Assembly (NCBI RefSeq): GCF_900109885.1
Contig: NZ_FOBS01000030.1
Location: 1 to 36,638, forward strand
Reading direction: 5' to 3'
Origin: Syntrophus gentianae
Lineage (GTDB): Bacteria > Desulfobacterota > Syntrophia > Syntrophales > Syntrophaceae
DNA: 36,638 nucleotides
Shown in pieces: positions 29,619 to 36,638 of the stretch. Numbering within the stretch: the first letter of the stretch is position 1; each line of letters begins with the position of its first letter. The translations under genes and the position numbers were made by a program. A model generated the notes under the pieces. The model made no database searches. It had not been told where the DNA came from and saw only the letters and a list, made by a program, of their open reading frames with translations.

Positions 29619-30314
29619 TTACTCCTGTGCTTTGTGAATCATTGCCCGTTCTATTTCCGCCAGCCACAGGGGATGGCGGTGCCTGGCGTAGTCGAGCCGG
29701 ACGGCGCCCGTGAAGATTCCCCGGACCAGAGGGCGGTTGGGCTTCAAAATGATCGCTGCGATATGCCCCAGAAAGGCCAGGATAAAAAGCACGAAAAAGA
29801 CATTGTGGACCCACGTGGCAGTCAGAACGATGGACAGCGGCATATCGGGGGCGTAGACATTCTTCCACGTTTTGACCAGACCGGACAGAATCAGCATGGC
29901 AATGATTCCGGCCATGCCTGCATAAGCCAGGCGTTGCTCCGGCAGATATTTAGAAAAAGGCGGCTCCTCTCCCTTGCCGAAAAAGCTCTTGATAACGGTG
30001 ACAGACGTCCGGATATCGCCCTTCCGGGGAATCATTCCCCGGTCGCCGCGGATTCCATGGTAAACCAGATGAAAGAATGCCAGGGCAATAAAGATGACCG
30101 AGGCGAGATAGTGGACCTGCAGAGAGATAAAGTAATCCCCGGACCAGGACAATCCCGGCAGAGAAGTGATGTAATAGCGCTGGGCCATGGGCAGCTGGAA
30201 GAGTCCCGTCAGCAGCAGGACCAGGCCGGAAAGGGCGATGCCCCAGTGTTCGATCAATTCAACGGCGCTGTGGCGGACAATCAGACCTTTCTCTTCTAAT
30301 CTTTTCTCACCCAT
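29619..30314 (-). CDS. Membrane cytochrome b (formate dehydrogenase gamma-like)
   Basis: A 231-residue four-helix di-haem cytochrome b. Histidines stand in the right helices: HSAVELIEHWGIALSGLVLL near residues 15-34, LQVHYLASVIFIALAFFHLVYHG around 68-90, and ATWVHNVFFVLFILAFLGHIAA around 165-185. This is the quinone-reactive anchor of formate dehydrogenase-like or related enzymes. I start it at ATG 30314 because GGGGAGG lies nine bases upstream; the first codons overlap the end of the Fe-S gene. With that Fe-S partner it would link the quinone pool to the periplasm. No catalytic subunit is present here. Confidence 0.8.
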   Translation of the reverse strand: MGEKRLEEKGLIVRHSAVELIEHWGIALSGLVLLLTGLFQLPMAQRYYITSLPGLSWSGDYFISLQVHYLASVIFIALAFFHLVYHGIRGDRGMIPRKGDIRTSVTVIKSFFGKGEEPPFSKYLPEQRLAYAGMAGIIAMLILSGLVKTWKNVYAPDMPLSIVLTATWVHNVFFVLFILAFLGHIAAIILKPNRPLVRGIFTGAVRLDYARHRHPLWLAEIERAMIHKAQE

Positions 30315-31317
30315 TGCCTTGTTCCTCCCCATGCGACTCCTTCTTCCGCCGGGACAGCCAGTTGAAGCCGGCGGCAGCGCCAACAACGATTCCCAGGACC
30401 GGCGCTCCCAACACGAATTTCCCCGCGGAGTCCGAGCTGGCCATCCGTCTTTGGACGCCGGGCTTCATATCCGGAAGGCCCGGTTCCTTCTTCATGGTGC
30501 CGTTGATTTGTTCGAAGGGGACAGGAGATACGTACAGGGTTGCCGTCCCGCCGTTTTCGGTCTTTCCGTAAATGAAGCCGTCGATCGCCTTGGCCCGTTC
30601 CTCTGCCATGGCGGCTATCTCCTGTCTCGGCCCGATGAGCATGGCCTTCCTGGGGCAGGCCTCTATGCATCCCGGCTGTTTTCCCTCTTTCAGGAGATTG
30701 CTGCAGAGGTCGCATTTGTACATCACGCCGTTTCCCATCAGGGTCGGCAGGATGTGGAGATAAATGCCTACGCCGGACTGCCGCTGGGGGATCTCCCAGG
30801 GACAGACGGCCTTGCATTTGGCGCCGCCGAAACAGAGATCCTGGTCGATCACCACCGCGCCATTCTCATGCTTGTGATTTGCGGAAAAGGGGCAGATCGT
30901 CGCGCAGGCCGGTTTGTCGCAGTGCATGCACCGGCGTGGGACGAAAATCGTTCTTGCCTGTCCTTTCCAGAGAATGTCGGCCTTGTGGACGTAGAGAAAA
31001 TTGTAGGGTGTCAGGCGGTCGCTGACCTCTCTTTTTTCCGACCAATCCTCGACGGTTTTTCGCGGCCAGGGAATGGGGATGGGATCGGCAATGGTGGGGA
31101 TGGTGTTCCTGTTGATCTCCTTGCAGGCGGCCACGCAGGCTGGCATTTTACGATCCGTACAACCGTCACAGAGGGTGAGATCAATCAGCGTCGCCACTTT
31201 TTCCTTCCCCTCTGCACGGGCCGCCTGCGGTAGACTCAAGCCCGAAATCGCCAAAGCCCCCGTCGATGCCTTCAGGAAGGAACGGCGGCTGATCTTCGGT
31301 ATCTTTTCCTCTTCCAT
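30307..31317 (-). CDS. Tat-exported four-cluster Fe-S protein with C-terminal anchor
   Basis: A 336-residue FdhB/HybA-like electron-transfer subunit. The Tat signal is SRRSFLKAS (10-18). Cys groups follow in order: CDGCTDRKMPACVAAC (C50, C53, C61, C65), CMHCDKPACATICP, CFGGAKCKAVCP, and CDLCSNLLKEGKQPGCIEACP, fitting four [4Fe-4S] clusters. A C-terminal membrane helix (about 303-321, FVLGAPVLGIVVGAAAGF) anchors it, so it lies on the periplasmic face. AGGAGAG precedes ATG 31317. It lies between the CsoR-type repressor (13 bases upstream) and cytochrome b. The catalytic partner is not in the window. Confidence 0.8.
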   Translation of the reverse strand: MEEEKIPKISRRSFLKASTGALAISGLSLPQAARAEGKEKVATLIDLTLCDGCTDRKMPACVAACKEINRNTIPTIADPIPIPWPRKTVEDWSEKREVSDRLTPYNFLYVHKADILWKGQARTIFVPRRCMHCDKPACATICPFSANHKHENGAVVIDQDLCFGGAKCKAVCPWEIPQRQSGVGIYLHILPTLMGNGVMYKCDLCSNLLKEGKQPGCIEACPRKAMLIGPRQEIAAMAEERAKAIDGFIYGKTENGGTATLYVSPVPFEQINGTMKKEPGLPDMKPGVQRRMASSDSAGKFVLGAPVLGIVVGAAAGFNWLSRRKKESHGEEQGNG

Positions 31318-31329
31318 TGTTCTCTCCTG

Positions 31330-31596
31330 CTACGCCATGCGGATATACCGGGCTAAGGCTTTCTGGAACTCTTCCATTGCGTTGTCGCTTTCCTTAGAGG
31401 AGGCTTCATGAATGCATTGCTGCAAATGGTTTTGGACCATCGCATTCCCTGTATTCTTTACGGCCGCAATCACAGCGGAAATCTGCGTGAGAATATCCAC
31501 ACAGGGCGCTTCGTTTTCCACCATCCGCTGAAGCCCCCGAATCTGCCCTTCGATCCGCCGTAGACGGTCCAGAATTTTCTTTCTTTCAGCATCCAT
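31330..31596 (-). CDS. CsoR-family metal/sulfur-responsive repressor
   Basis: An 88-residue all-helical DUF156 protein. The first helix RLRRIEGQIRGLQRMVE is the family signature. Ligand positions are C32, H57 and C61 (NHLQQC), the Cys-His-Cys set of Cu(I)-binding CsoR. CstR, the persulfide sensor, usually lacks this His. The start at ATG 31596 is preferred to an upstream ATG at 31644 because AGGGGG lies six bases upstream and the extension has no family similarity. It is first in an operon with the Fe-S and cytochrome b genes. A 9-base-arm palindrome covers its ribosome site and -10, so it very probably represses itself and the operon. Copper, or per-/polysulfide given the neighbours, is the likely signal. 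Confidence 0.85.
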   Translation of the reverse strand: MDAERKKILDRLRRIEGQIRGLQRMVENEAPCVDILTQISAVIAAVKNTGNAMVQNHLQQCIHEASSKESDNAMEEFQKALARYIRMA

Positions 31597-31619
31597 AATA
31601 TACCCCCTATGGGTATATT
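31597..31619 (-). promoter_or_regulatory. CsoR-type operator
   Basis: Perfect 9-base arms AATATACCC (31597-31605) and GGGTATATT (31611-31619) with a C/T/A-rich 5-base centre. The TACCC...GGGTA core is the G/C-tract palindrome of CsoR-family operators. It covers the -10 and the ribosome site of the repressor gene. Confidence 0.75.
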
Positions 31620-31644
31620 TAGGTTTTTCCTTCCTGGTTGTCAA
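31616..31644 (-). promoter_or_regulatory. Promoter of the csoR-like operon
   Basis: On the minus strand TTGACA (31644-31639) and TAAATA (31621-31616) are 17 bases apart. The -10 overlaps the operator palindrome (31597-31619), as expected for repression. Confidence 0.65.
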
Positions 31645-32547
31645 GAGCTACAGAGGTATTTTTAAAAAAAGAGGGTCTTAAGGCAGGAATAAACCGGCAT
31701 CATCTACCGGGGTAGATGTACCGATCTCGTAAAAAGATTTTGACCTTTTCTTTCTTATACAAAAATCGACAAAAATGTCGAAGCGGTCACAACAGGCGGC
31801 CAATCCTCAACATCTTGTAATGACAGGATACCTTCTTATTGAATCCCGCTTTTTTCGACAGATCTTGCCTGTCGCCACAAACCGACAGAGAAACAAATTA
31901 TCAAGTACATCAACAGGTTAGATTGTTTCCCGATGCTTGGCATTAATCCTGCTCGATAAAGCGCAAGAAGAACATAATTCGGGCGGCAGACACGGGCATG
32001 TCGAACCGAATAGCGACCCAAAACCAGGGGGAGCAATCCCCCTCTCCTCCTTCCCCCAAAACTCCCCCTCTTCTACAAACTCTCAAGGATACAACATCGC
32101 ATGGCAAAATATTCCGGAATATTGTCTTTTCAATACCTTATACGGTTATAGAAGAGACTGGGCGGGATTCTGCTGTTTTTTATGCTTTTTCTCGGCGTTT
32201 CATTCGCCACACGAGTCTTCCTGCTGGTCAAGGCGGCTTCGAATGTATCCTGGGACTTGAGCCTACCGGCGGCGTTCGGCTGGGGGCTTCTTTTGAGAAT
32301 AACTACAACCGGGAATTGGGCAAGAATGTTGTCTGGTCTCTCTTTGCCGCATTCAAGGACAATGAGCTGGCTTCGGCAACTATCAGAAGCTGGAGCATAT
32401 CGAAGACGGAAATTTCGTCATCCTGAAGCCTGTTCACAAGACCGTTTCCTATCATTACGATTTCGTGACCGGCTCACTGTGGCAGTCGTTAAACGCAGGA
32501 TTTGAGGAATGCCCGAAGTTCTTGCCCGTTATCTACATTCCCCACCT
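31645..32547. other. Gene-poor region with palindromes and a degraded gene
   Basis: Two perfect palindromes lie upstream of the csoR-like promoter: CATCTACC-GG-GGTAGATG (31701-31718) and TCGACA-AAAA-TGTCGA (31766-31781). A third dyad CGACAG/CTGTCG is at 31856-31874. On the plus strand from about 32200 a coding-like reading shifts frame. One frame reads FENNYNRELGKNVVWSLF, and after about 32370 another reads NYQKLEHIEDGNFVILKP then KTVSYHYDFVTGSLW up to about 32510. It seems to be a frameshifted remnant of an unknown gene, running into the convergent lipoprotein gene. Confidence 0.4.
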
Positions 32548-33096
32548 TCATGGCTTAAGAAGCCGAAAACTCTGGCTGACGGTTTCGAATGTCTGGACAT
32601 CCTTATCGAAGTAATGCCTGGCAGCAGCCCTATACCAGATTCCATAGTTCCATTCGCCGGACATGATCCCGTAGTAGATGCACTTGAAGCGCAACTGCCC
32701 TTCCTTGGTCTTGAACTCGTAAACGATTTTGAAACCCGGGATGCCGGAGAGAGTTGCCGGAGAGCTTTCCAGAAGCTTGAAGTTTGTGATCATCGGATCG
32801 GACTTGATGTTGTCAATTGCGACATCGGCCATTTCCTGAGGCAGCATGTTCCGGCTGTACTTTTTCCTCGTGTGCTTCAGTTCCTGGTCTGTTTTGAAAC
32901 GCTCGATGCGGATGGTCTGCAGGAGGACCCCATCGTGGGTTACCAGAAGGTCATTCACCGTATTGGATTTCATCCAACCTTCAGGCAGAGTCACCGAATA
33001 ATTCTGCGATTCTTCCCGGTAATCACCCCCTACTCTGGCCCATGGGGCACAGGCCGTAAGAACCAAGAGGATCAGGACAAGCCAGCATTTCTTCAT
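32548..33096 (-). CDS. Hypothetical lipoprotein
   Basis: A 182-residue lipoprotein. The signal has a lipobox LTAC (13-16) with C16 as lipid-bearing residue. The mature part is soluble, with NYSVTLPEGWMKSNTVNDLL at its start, resembling small periplasmic PsbP/MOG1-like domains (NYSVTLPEGW is typical of such folds), but I make no firm assignment. GAGGGG precedes ATG 33096. It is nine bases after the protease gene and is the last gene in a three-gene operon with two other exported proteins. Confidence 0.65.
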   Translation of the reverse strand: MKKCWLVLILLVLTACAPWARVGGDYREESQNYSVTLPEGWMKSNTVNDLLVTHDGVLLQTIRIERFKTDQELKHTRKKYSRNMLPQEMADVAIDNIKSDPMITNFKLLESSPATLSGIPGFKIVYEFKTKEGQLRFKCIYYGIMSGEWNYGIWYRAAARHYFDKDVQTFETVSQSFRLLKP

Positions 33097-33105
33097 CGTA
33101 TCCCC

Positions 33106-34278
33106 TCACTCGCATTGCTTTAGATATTCCAGGATGTAGGCTCTATCCTGCGCCTGTGGCGACAGGATCAGATATCTCTGCAGATGTTCTTTTGCCTGCG
33201 GCTTCTCTCCCTTTTTTAAATGTAGCAGTCCCAGGGCTTTATAGGAAGTTGCATACGCCGGATCTTTGCCGACGGATTTCCGGTAGAAATCCATCGCCCT
33301 GTCCACGTCGCCTTGCTCGTTCCTCTGTCTGCATACCTCGCCGAGGAGAAAGTGGACATGGGCATCATCGGGGTTCCGGGAAAGATACTTTTCCGCTTCG
33401 CGTTGAGCAATTTTATAATTTCCGGCACTAATGTTCTGGTCGGCATCAATGAGCAAAAGGGCAAAGGTTTTCTGCGAGAATATCTCCTCGTTTTTCATTC
33501 CGCCCTTCCCCGGGTGGAGGGTCTGCAGTTTTTCATAATTTTCGATTCTTTCCTGGAGCCGGGGATGGCTTCCAAAGAAGAAGGGTTCATCAATCTTGCG
33601 CTCCTCGACATCCTCTTTCAGCCGCAGAAATAGTTTTCCTGTTTCCGCCGGATCATATTGCGCCGCCACAACGAGCCCAAAGCCCTCCGTATCCGCCTCC
33701 GTTTCCAGTTCTCTGCTGTAGCCTTGAACGGCGGCGAGGGCTCCCACCTGCCCCAACAAACTGGCGATGCTCCCCCATGCCCCGGCAGCGCTGGTAATAA
33801 CATTGAAGGTGGCCATAAAGGCTGCCTTGTTTTTTAAATCCCGCATTTGCTGTAATGCATGCCGATGGGTGACATGGGTCATCTCATGAGCCAGCAACGT
33901 GGCCAGTTCCGCCTCGTTTTCCATGCGGGCGATCATCCCTGAATGGACATAAACCACACCATTCGGGTACGAAAAGGCATTGAGCAGCGGATTCTTGAGG
34001 ATGACAACCCGGAAGGCAACCTGTTGATGCACATCCGCGGGGTATAGCCTCTTTGCTATGTCATTGACATAGAGAACCAACTCCTCATCCCTGTATAACA
34101 GGTCACTCCTTTCCAATTTTTTCTGCTCTTCTTCAGAACGGTTCCAGAGACGCCGCTCATCGCTCTCAATCTGGAAGAATGAAGACGAACCGCCTCGAAT
34201 CGGCATAACGGATGTCGTTTCACATCCGACAAGGAGGAAAAGAGCGATTAAGAGGAAGAGAGACCGGGCTATCTTCAT
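33106..34278 (-). CDS. M48 family zinc metalloprotease with TPR repeats, lipoprotein
   Basis: A 390-residue envelope protease, BepA-like in plan. The lipobox cysteine is C19 (LLVGC). The peptidase domain spans about 50-250, with zinc motif HEMTH (131-135) and the third-ligand region ELETEADTEGF (190-200). The C-terminal 150 residues are helical TPR repeats (DADQNISAGNYKIAQREAEK, then HVHFLLGEVC, then DPAYATSYKALGLLHLKKGE). Such proteins act in outer-membrane protein quality control in the periplasm. Its ATG overlaps the stop of the upstream lipoprotein gene, and the next gene follows after nine bases. Confidence 0.88.
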   Translation of the reverse strand: MKIARSLFLLIALFLLVGCETTSVMPIRGGSSSFFQIESDERRLWNRSEEEQKKLERSDLLYRDEELVLYVNDIAKRLYPADVHQQVAFRVVILKNPLLNAFSYPNGVVYVHSGMIARMENEAELATLLAHEMTHVTHRHALQQMRDLKNKAAFMATFNVITSAAGAWGSIASLLGQVGALAAVQGYSRELETEADTEGFGLVVAAQYDPAETGKLFLRLKEDVEERKIDEPFFFGSHPRLQERIENYEKLQTLHPGKGGMKNEEIFSQKTFALLLIDADQNISAGNYKIAQREAEKYLSRNPDDAHVHFLLGEVCRQRNEQGDVDRAMDFYRKSVGKDPAYATSYKALGLLHLKKGEKPQAKEHLQRYLILSPQAQDRAYILEYLKQCE

Positions 34279-35006
34279 CAGCGGCCTGCGGGAAAATCAG
34301 CCAATAATGCGGTTACAAGAGTTTTGACATCCTCCGGTTTTCTCAAATCATATTGATCACCGCTTTGTACATTGAACCAGAGGATATCCCCGGAGGAATC
34401 CACGACCGCAAGGCTGATGACAGCTACGCCTCCACGTGGAACTACATAGACACCGGTCAAGGCGCCAAGCACAACACCGGTTGCCATCAAGGCCTGTCGT
34501 CCCGCCGTGGAAATTTCATCCTGGGCATAAACGAAAATCAGGGCGTCAGCGTTGACCTTGGCTAGGAGGTCATGGATGGGGCCCAGGGTATAATCAAAAG
34601 AATTCAATTTCTCCGGAAAGAGGTTCGGCTCCGTGTAAGTATGAAGGAGGATGCTTGTGCTGACGGCACGATAAAGAGCCTGGATATCTTCCAGTTCCTC
34701 TTCGATCTCTTTGGAAACAACGATCGGTTCTACTTTTCGTTGTTTCTGTCCGAGACATTCCGTGCACGAACCTTGAATATGTTTTGCGGCTTCGGCACTC
34801 CATTCATCCTGCAGTTCCTCGATTCCCCCTGCACCCAATTCATAAACTTTCGCATCCACGGGCAGAAAGCCGGGCTTCGAAACCGCCGCGATTCTCGTGT
34901 CGAATTGTGGATTTGTCCGGAATGTTTTCGTCGGCGCACAAGCCTGGCAGAGAACAAGCAAGAAAATTACGATCCATAACGATTTAGTCCAAGATTCCCC
35001 GTTCAT
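34278..35006 (-). CDS. Hypothetical exported lipoprotein
   Basis: A 242-residue protein with a hydrophobic signal (10-22) ending CQAC; C23 is the probable lipid site, although the box is not canonical. The mature part has KVYELGAGGIEELQDEWS, an exposed CTEC pair (82-85 region), VNADALIFVYAQDEISTAG, and a Gly-rich hydrophobic hairpin ALMATGVVLGALTGVYVVPR that may touch the membrane. SLAVVDSSGDILWFN is the kind of segment found in outer-membrane assembly-type lipoproteins. GGAGGA precedes ATG 35006. First gene of the lipoprotein/M48 operon. Function not recognised. Confidence 0.65.
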   Translation of the reverse strand: MNGESWTKSLWIVIFLLVLCQACAPTKTFRTNPQFDTRIAAVSKPGFLPVDAKVYELGAGGIEELQDEWSAEAAKHIQGSCTECLGQKQRKVEPIVVSKEIEEELEDIQALYRAVSTSILLHTYTEPNLFPEKLNSFDYTLGPIHDLLAKVNADALIFVYAQDEISTAGRQALMATGVVLGALTGVYVVPRGGVAVISLAVVDSSGDILWFNVQSGDQYDLRKPEDVKTLVTALLADFPAGR

Positions 35007-35180
35007 GGCGTCCTCCTCCGGTCAACTCTCTGTTTTCACTGTCTCCATCATCATACTATCTGGAAGGGGGTGGCTTATACCCGCTTTTTTAACATATTCT
35101 ATCCAATCCAAGAGATTGTCAATTCAAATAATACATAGCATTATCAAGAAGTTGGCTTACCTTTTAGCGGTTGGAAGGAG

Positions 35181-35212
35181 AAAAAAGGGCAGGGCCGTTT
35201 CCGACCCCGCCC
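35181..35212 (-). terminator. Strong Rho-independent terminator of the peroxidase gene
   Basis: An 11-base stem (35187-35197 with 35202-35212, two G-U pairs) is closed by a GAAA tetraloop on the minus strand and followed by TTTTTT (35186-35181). It lies 17 bases past the stop codon. Confidence 0.92.
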
Positions 35213-35228
35213 GGGAAAGCGGTTTATC

Positions 35229-36311
35229 CTACTTCTTTTTCTTAGATGGCGGCGGCGCATACCCATCCGAAAGTGTTTTCATGAAGGCGACAATGGCTGC
35301 CTCGTCTGCTTTTGTTAAGCCTAAGTTCCCCAATTCCCCCGTGTTCACATTCTGGGCTACTTCCGGTGCCGGCCAGCAGTTTTCTGCCAGCGCTTGTGCC
35401 TCGGTGTAAGGTCCGGGACAAACCGGCTTTACATCCCTGGTGTTGTAGAAGTGAACAATGCCCTCGAGGCTTTTGAAGTAGCCATTATGCCCGTAAGCCT
35501 TCACACCCCCAACAAAGTCCCTCAAGTCCACGTTGCGGAGAGTTGGGACCTTTTGTTTGCCCATATTCGCGGCCGCATAGCCTTGATATTCCGGTCTTGT
35601 GGCAAGGAACCCGCCTAAGCCCGGATCCGCCCAGTTGGGGTCCGCAATGGTGGCGGGGTTCTCCGGATTCTTTGGCATGCCGAGGTTGTCATAGGTAAAA
35701 TCGGTGAAGAGCGGGGCACGGCCATCGATCACATGGCACTTGGAGCATTTCCCCTTCCCCTGGAAAAGGGCAAGCCCCCTGCGCTCCTGCTTACTCAATT
35801 GTGCCTTTCCGGGCAGCGAGTAGTCATATTTCGAGGAAAAGGCGTTAACCTCCGTCGAGGCCTCGTAGGCGGCGATGGAATATCCGATTCTATCATACGC
35901 TAAAGCCTCATTAGCGGGGTTGCAGACTTCGGGACCCCAGACTTCCTCGAAAAGCCACGCGTATTCAGAGGCGCAGACTTTTGTTACCACATCACCCGGA
36001 CTGTTAAGAGCCTGTTCCTTCGGGTTCAGGAAAGGGCCGAGGGCCTGTTCTGCAGCGGCACTGCCCAACCTTTCACCGGTGGCCCTGCCGTCCCAGAAGT
36101 TCCCGCCCGTGAAAAGCCCTTTCTTGTCGACGTGGAGGACCGGGCTCTGTGTCGCATAGGCGGAGCTGGGCGGTTTCCGGTCCCCGAAAGCACCCGGAAT
36201 AGACCCTTCGTAGACAGTCCCATGTAAATTAATTTCCGAATCTGGTCCTGTCCAACCGGCATTCGGGGCATGACAGGTCGCACAAGACTGATTATTGTTT
36301 AGGCTTTTCTT
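35229..36311 (-). pseudogene. Di-haem cytochrome c peroxidase (MauG/CcpA family), 5' end missing
   Basis: The open frame runs from a TAA at 36314-36312 to the stop at 35229, 360 residues without a proper start. Near its beginning is the first haem motif NNQSCATCHAPNAGWTGPDS; then FWDGRATGERLGSAAAEQAL, the second haem motif GKGKCSKCHVIDGRAPLF, and near the end VPTLRNVDLRDFVGGVKAYG and HNGYF. These are hallmarks of bacterial di-haem peroxidases that reduce H2O2 in the periplasm. The signal peptide and the segment before the first haem are gone exactly where the IS1634-type element begins. The first in-frame start codon is TTG 36068, beyond the first haem, so the product would be inactive. The terminator at 35181 is intact. 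Confidence 0.8.
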
Positions 36312-36432
36312 TTACAGTTAATTGGGCTTTTGTGCCCATTGGGATCTCTAACCTTCTGAATTCACTGTATCGCTCTTTGAAAAAATCGGGGCCATCTCAA
36401 AAATGTGGTGCCAAATGATAGGTTGAATATTC

Positions 36433-36461
36433 TTGACATAGCAGAGCATATTTCATATTCA
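36433..36461 (+). promoter_or_regulatory. Promoter of the IS1634-type transposase
   Basis: TTGACA (36433-36438), a 17-base spacer and TATTCA (36456-36461). The predicted start is near 36468, just after the 5' arm of the hairpin at 36460-36490. Confidence 0.6.
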
Positions 36462-36490
36462 TGGGGTGTCAAGAAAGGTGTCTCCCCATG
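36460..36490 (+). promoter_or_regulatory. Hairpin covering the transposase start codon
   Basis: CATGGGG (36460-36466) and CCCCATG (36484-36490) are complementary. The 3' arm contains the ATG and the loop holds the ribosome site AAAGG. RNA from the internal promoter should begin after the 5' arm, so only read-through RNA could form the hairpin. Confidence 0.5.
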
Positions 36491-36638
36491 TTTGCCAGAG
36501 TCAAGAAAACCGGTCCATACGAATACCTCCAGATAGTCGAAAACCGACGTGAGGGCAAAAAAACCATCCAGCGGGTTATCGCCACAGTCGGCCGCATGGA
36601 ACAACTACAGGCCAAGGGCGATATTGAGAACCTGGTGC
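36488..36638 (+). CDS. IS1634-family transposase (partial)
   Basis: The first 50 residues read MFARVKKTGPYEYLQIVENR, then REGKKTIQRVIATVGRMEQL. This is the very conserved N-terminus of IS1634-type (IS4 superfamily) DDE transposases, with the YLQIVEN and QRVIATVGR motifs. The catalytic DDE part lies beyond the window. AAAGG nine bases upstream supports ATG 36488. The element stands next to the broken cytochrome c peroxidase gene and probably caused that break. Confidence 0.85.
   Translation, partial: MFARVKKTGPYEYLQIVENRREGKKTIQRVIATVGRMEQLQAKGDIENLV

Larger units (their letters stand above)
36312..36638. mobile_element. IS1634-family element, 5' part (truncated by window edge)
   Basis: The transposase start (36488) identifies the family. 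The left border is placed by the loss of peroxidase coding sequence near 36300-36314; the exact end and any target duplication cannot be seen. The segment includes a promoter, a start-codon hairpin, and the first 50 codons of the transposase. Confidence 0.65.

Noticed and set aside
29595-31233. Plus-strand frames of 234 and 348 residues
   Set aside because: They are antisense to the cytochrome b and Fe-S protein genes, whose haem-histidine and cysteine motifs are unambiguous.
1-36638. CRISPR arrays, tRNA or rRNA genes, riboswitches
   Set aside because: No regularly spaced repeats, cloverleaf-like segments or known aptamer cores were recognised by eye. A covariance-model search would be needed to exclude small RNAs.

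Overview
The window looks like a chromosomal segment of a strictly anaerobic, probably syntrophic or sulfur/metal-active bacterium of the Syntrophus/Smithella type (Desulfobacterota, former Deltaproteobacteria). This is inferred from the HdrA/MvhD electron-bifurcation pair, the double-cubane reductases with their activase, many Fe-S and Tat-exported redox proteins, a VPxPA-CTERM exoprotein, and broken NMT1/THI5-type binding proteins. No rRNA, tRNA or CRISPR array was seen. Both edges are insertion sequences: an IS66-type end (1-298, minus tnpA) and the 5' part of an IS1634-type element (about 36312-36638, plus).

Layout. 300-6000 is a patchy accessory stretch: VPIPA-CTERM exoprotein, Nudix hydrolase, cation/proton antiporter, HAD phosphatase and flavin reductase. 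Wedged between the last two is a broken operon piece (substrate-binding protein tail plus sensor head). 6102-10124 (minus) is an MvhD-like subunit and a very long HdrA. 10786-14928 (minus) is a tightly packed operon: TVP38 membrane protein, flippase-like protein, ModA-like Tat-exported binding protein, NapH/NosR-like Fe-S membrane protein, and a NifB-like radical SAM enzyme without nitrogenase genes. 15033-16172 (minus) is a CCG-domain Fe-S protein.

The core of interest is the plus-strand operon 16619-24920. A truncated binding-protein leader is followed by three different double-cubane anaerobic reductases, one ATP-dependent activase, a 989-residue fusion (radical SAM + ArsM-like methyltransferase with all three arsenite-binding cysteine contexts + DUF5714 zinc-ribbon domain), and a 74-residue Se/S-carrier-like protein (DUF3343 type). 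Convergent minus-strand units follow: YdjY-like Fe-S protein, periplasmic rhodanese and DoxX/MauE protein (26727-24949); a TIGR04283-type glycosyltransferase; a small periplasmic OB-fold-like protein; two YeeE/YedE transporters; and a CsoR-family repressor leading a Tat-exported Fe-S protein and a cytochrome b. Taken together this suggests a chalcogen/metalloid (S, Se, As) redox and methylation locus. The individual families are recognised with fair confidence; the pathway is inference.

The right end holds a three-gene lipoprotein/M48 protease operon, a textbook terminator, and a di-haem cytochrome c peroxidase gene that has lost its 5' end next to the IS1634-type element.
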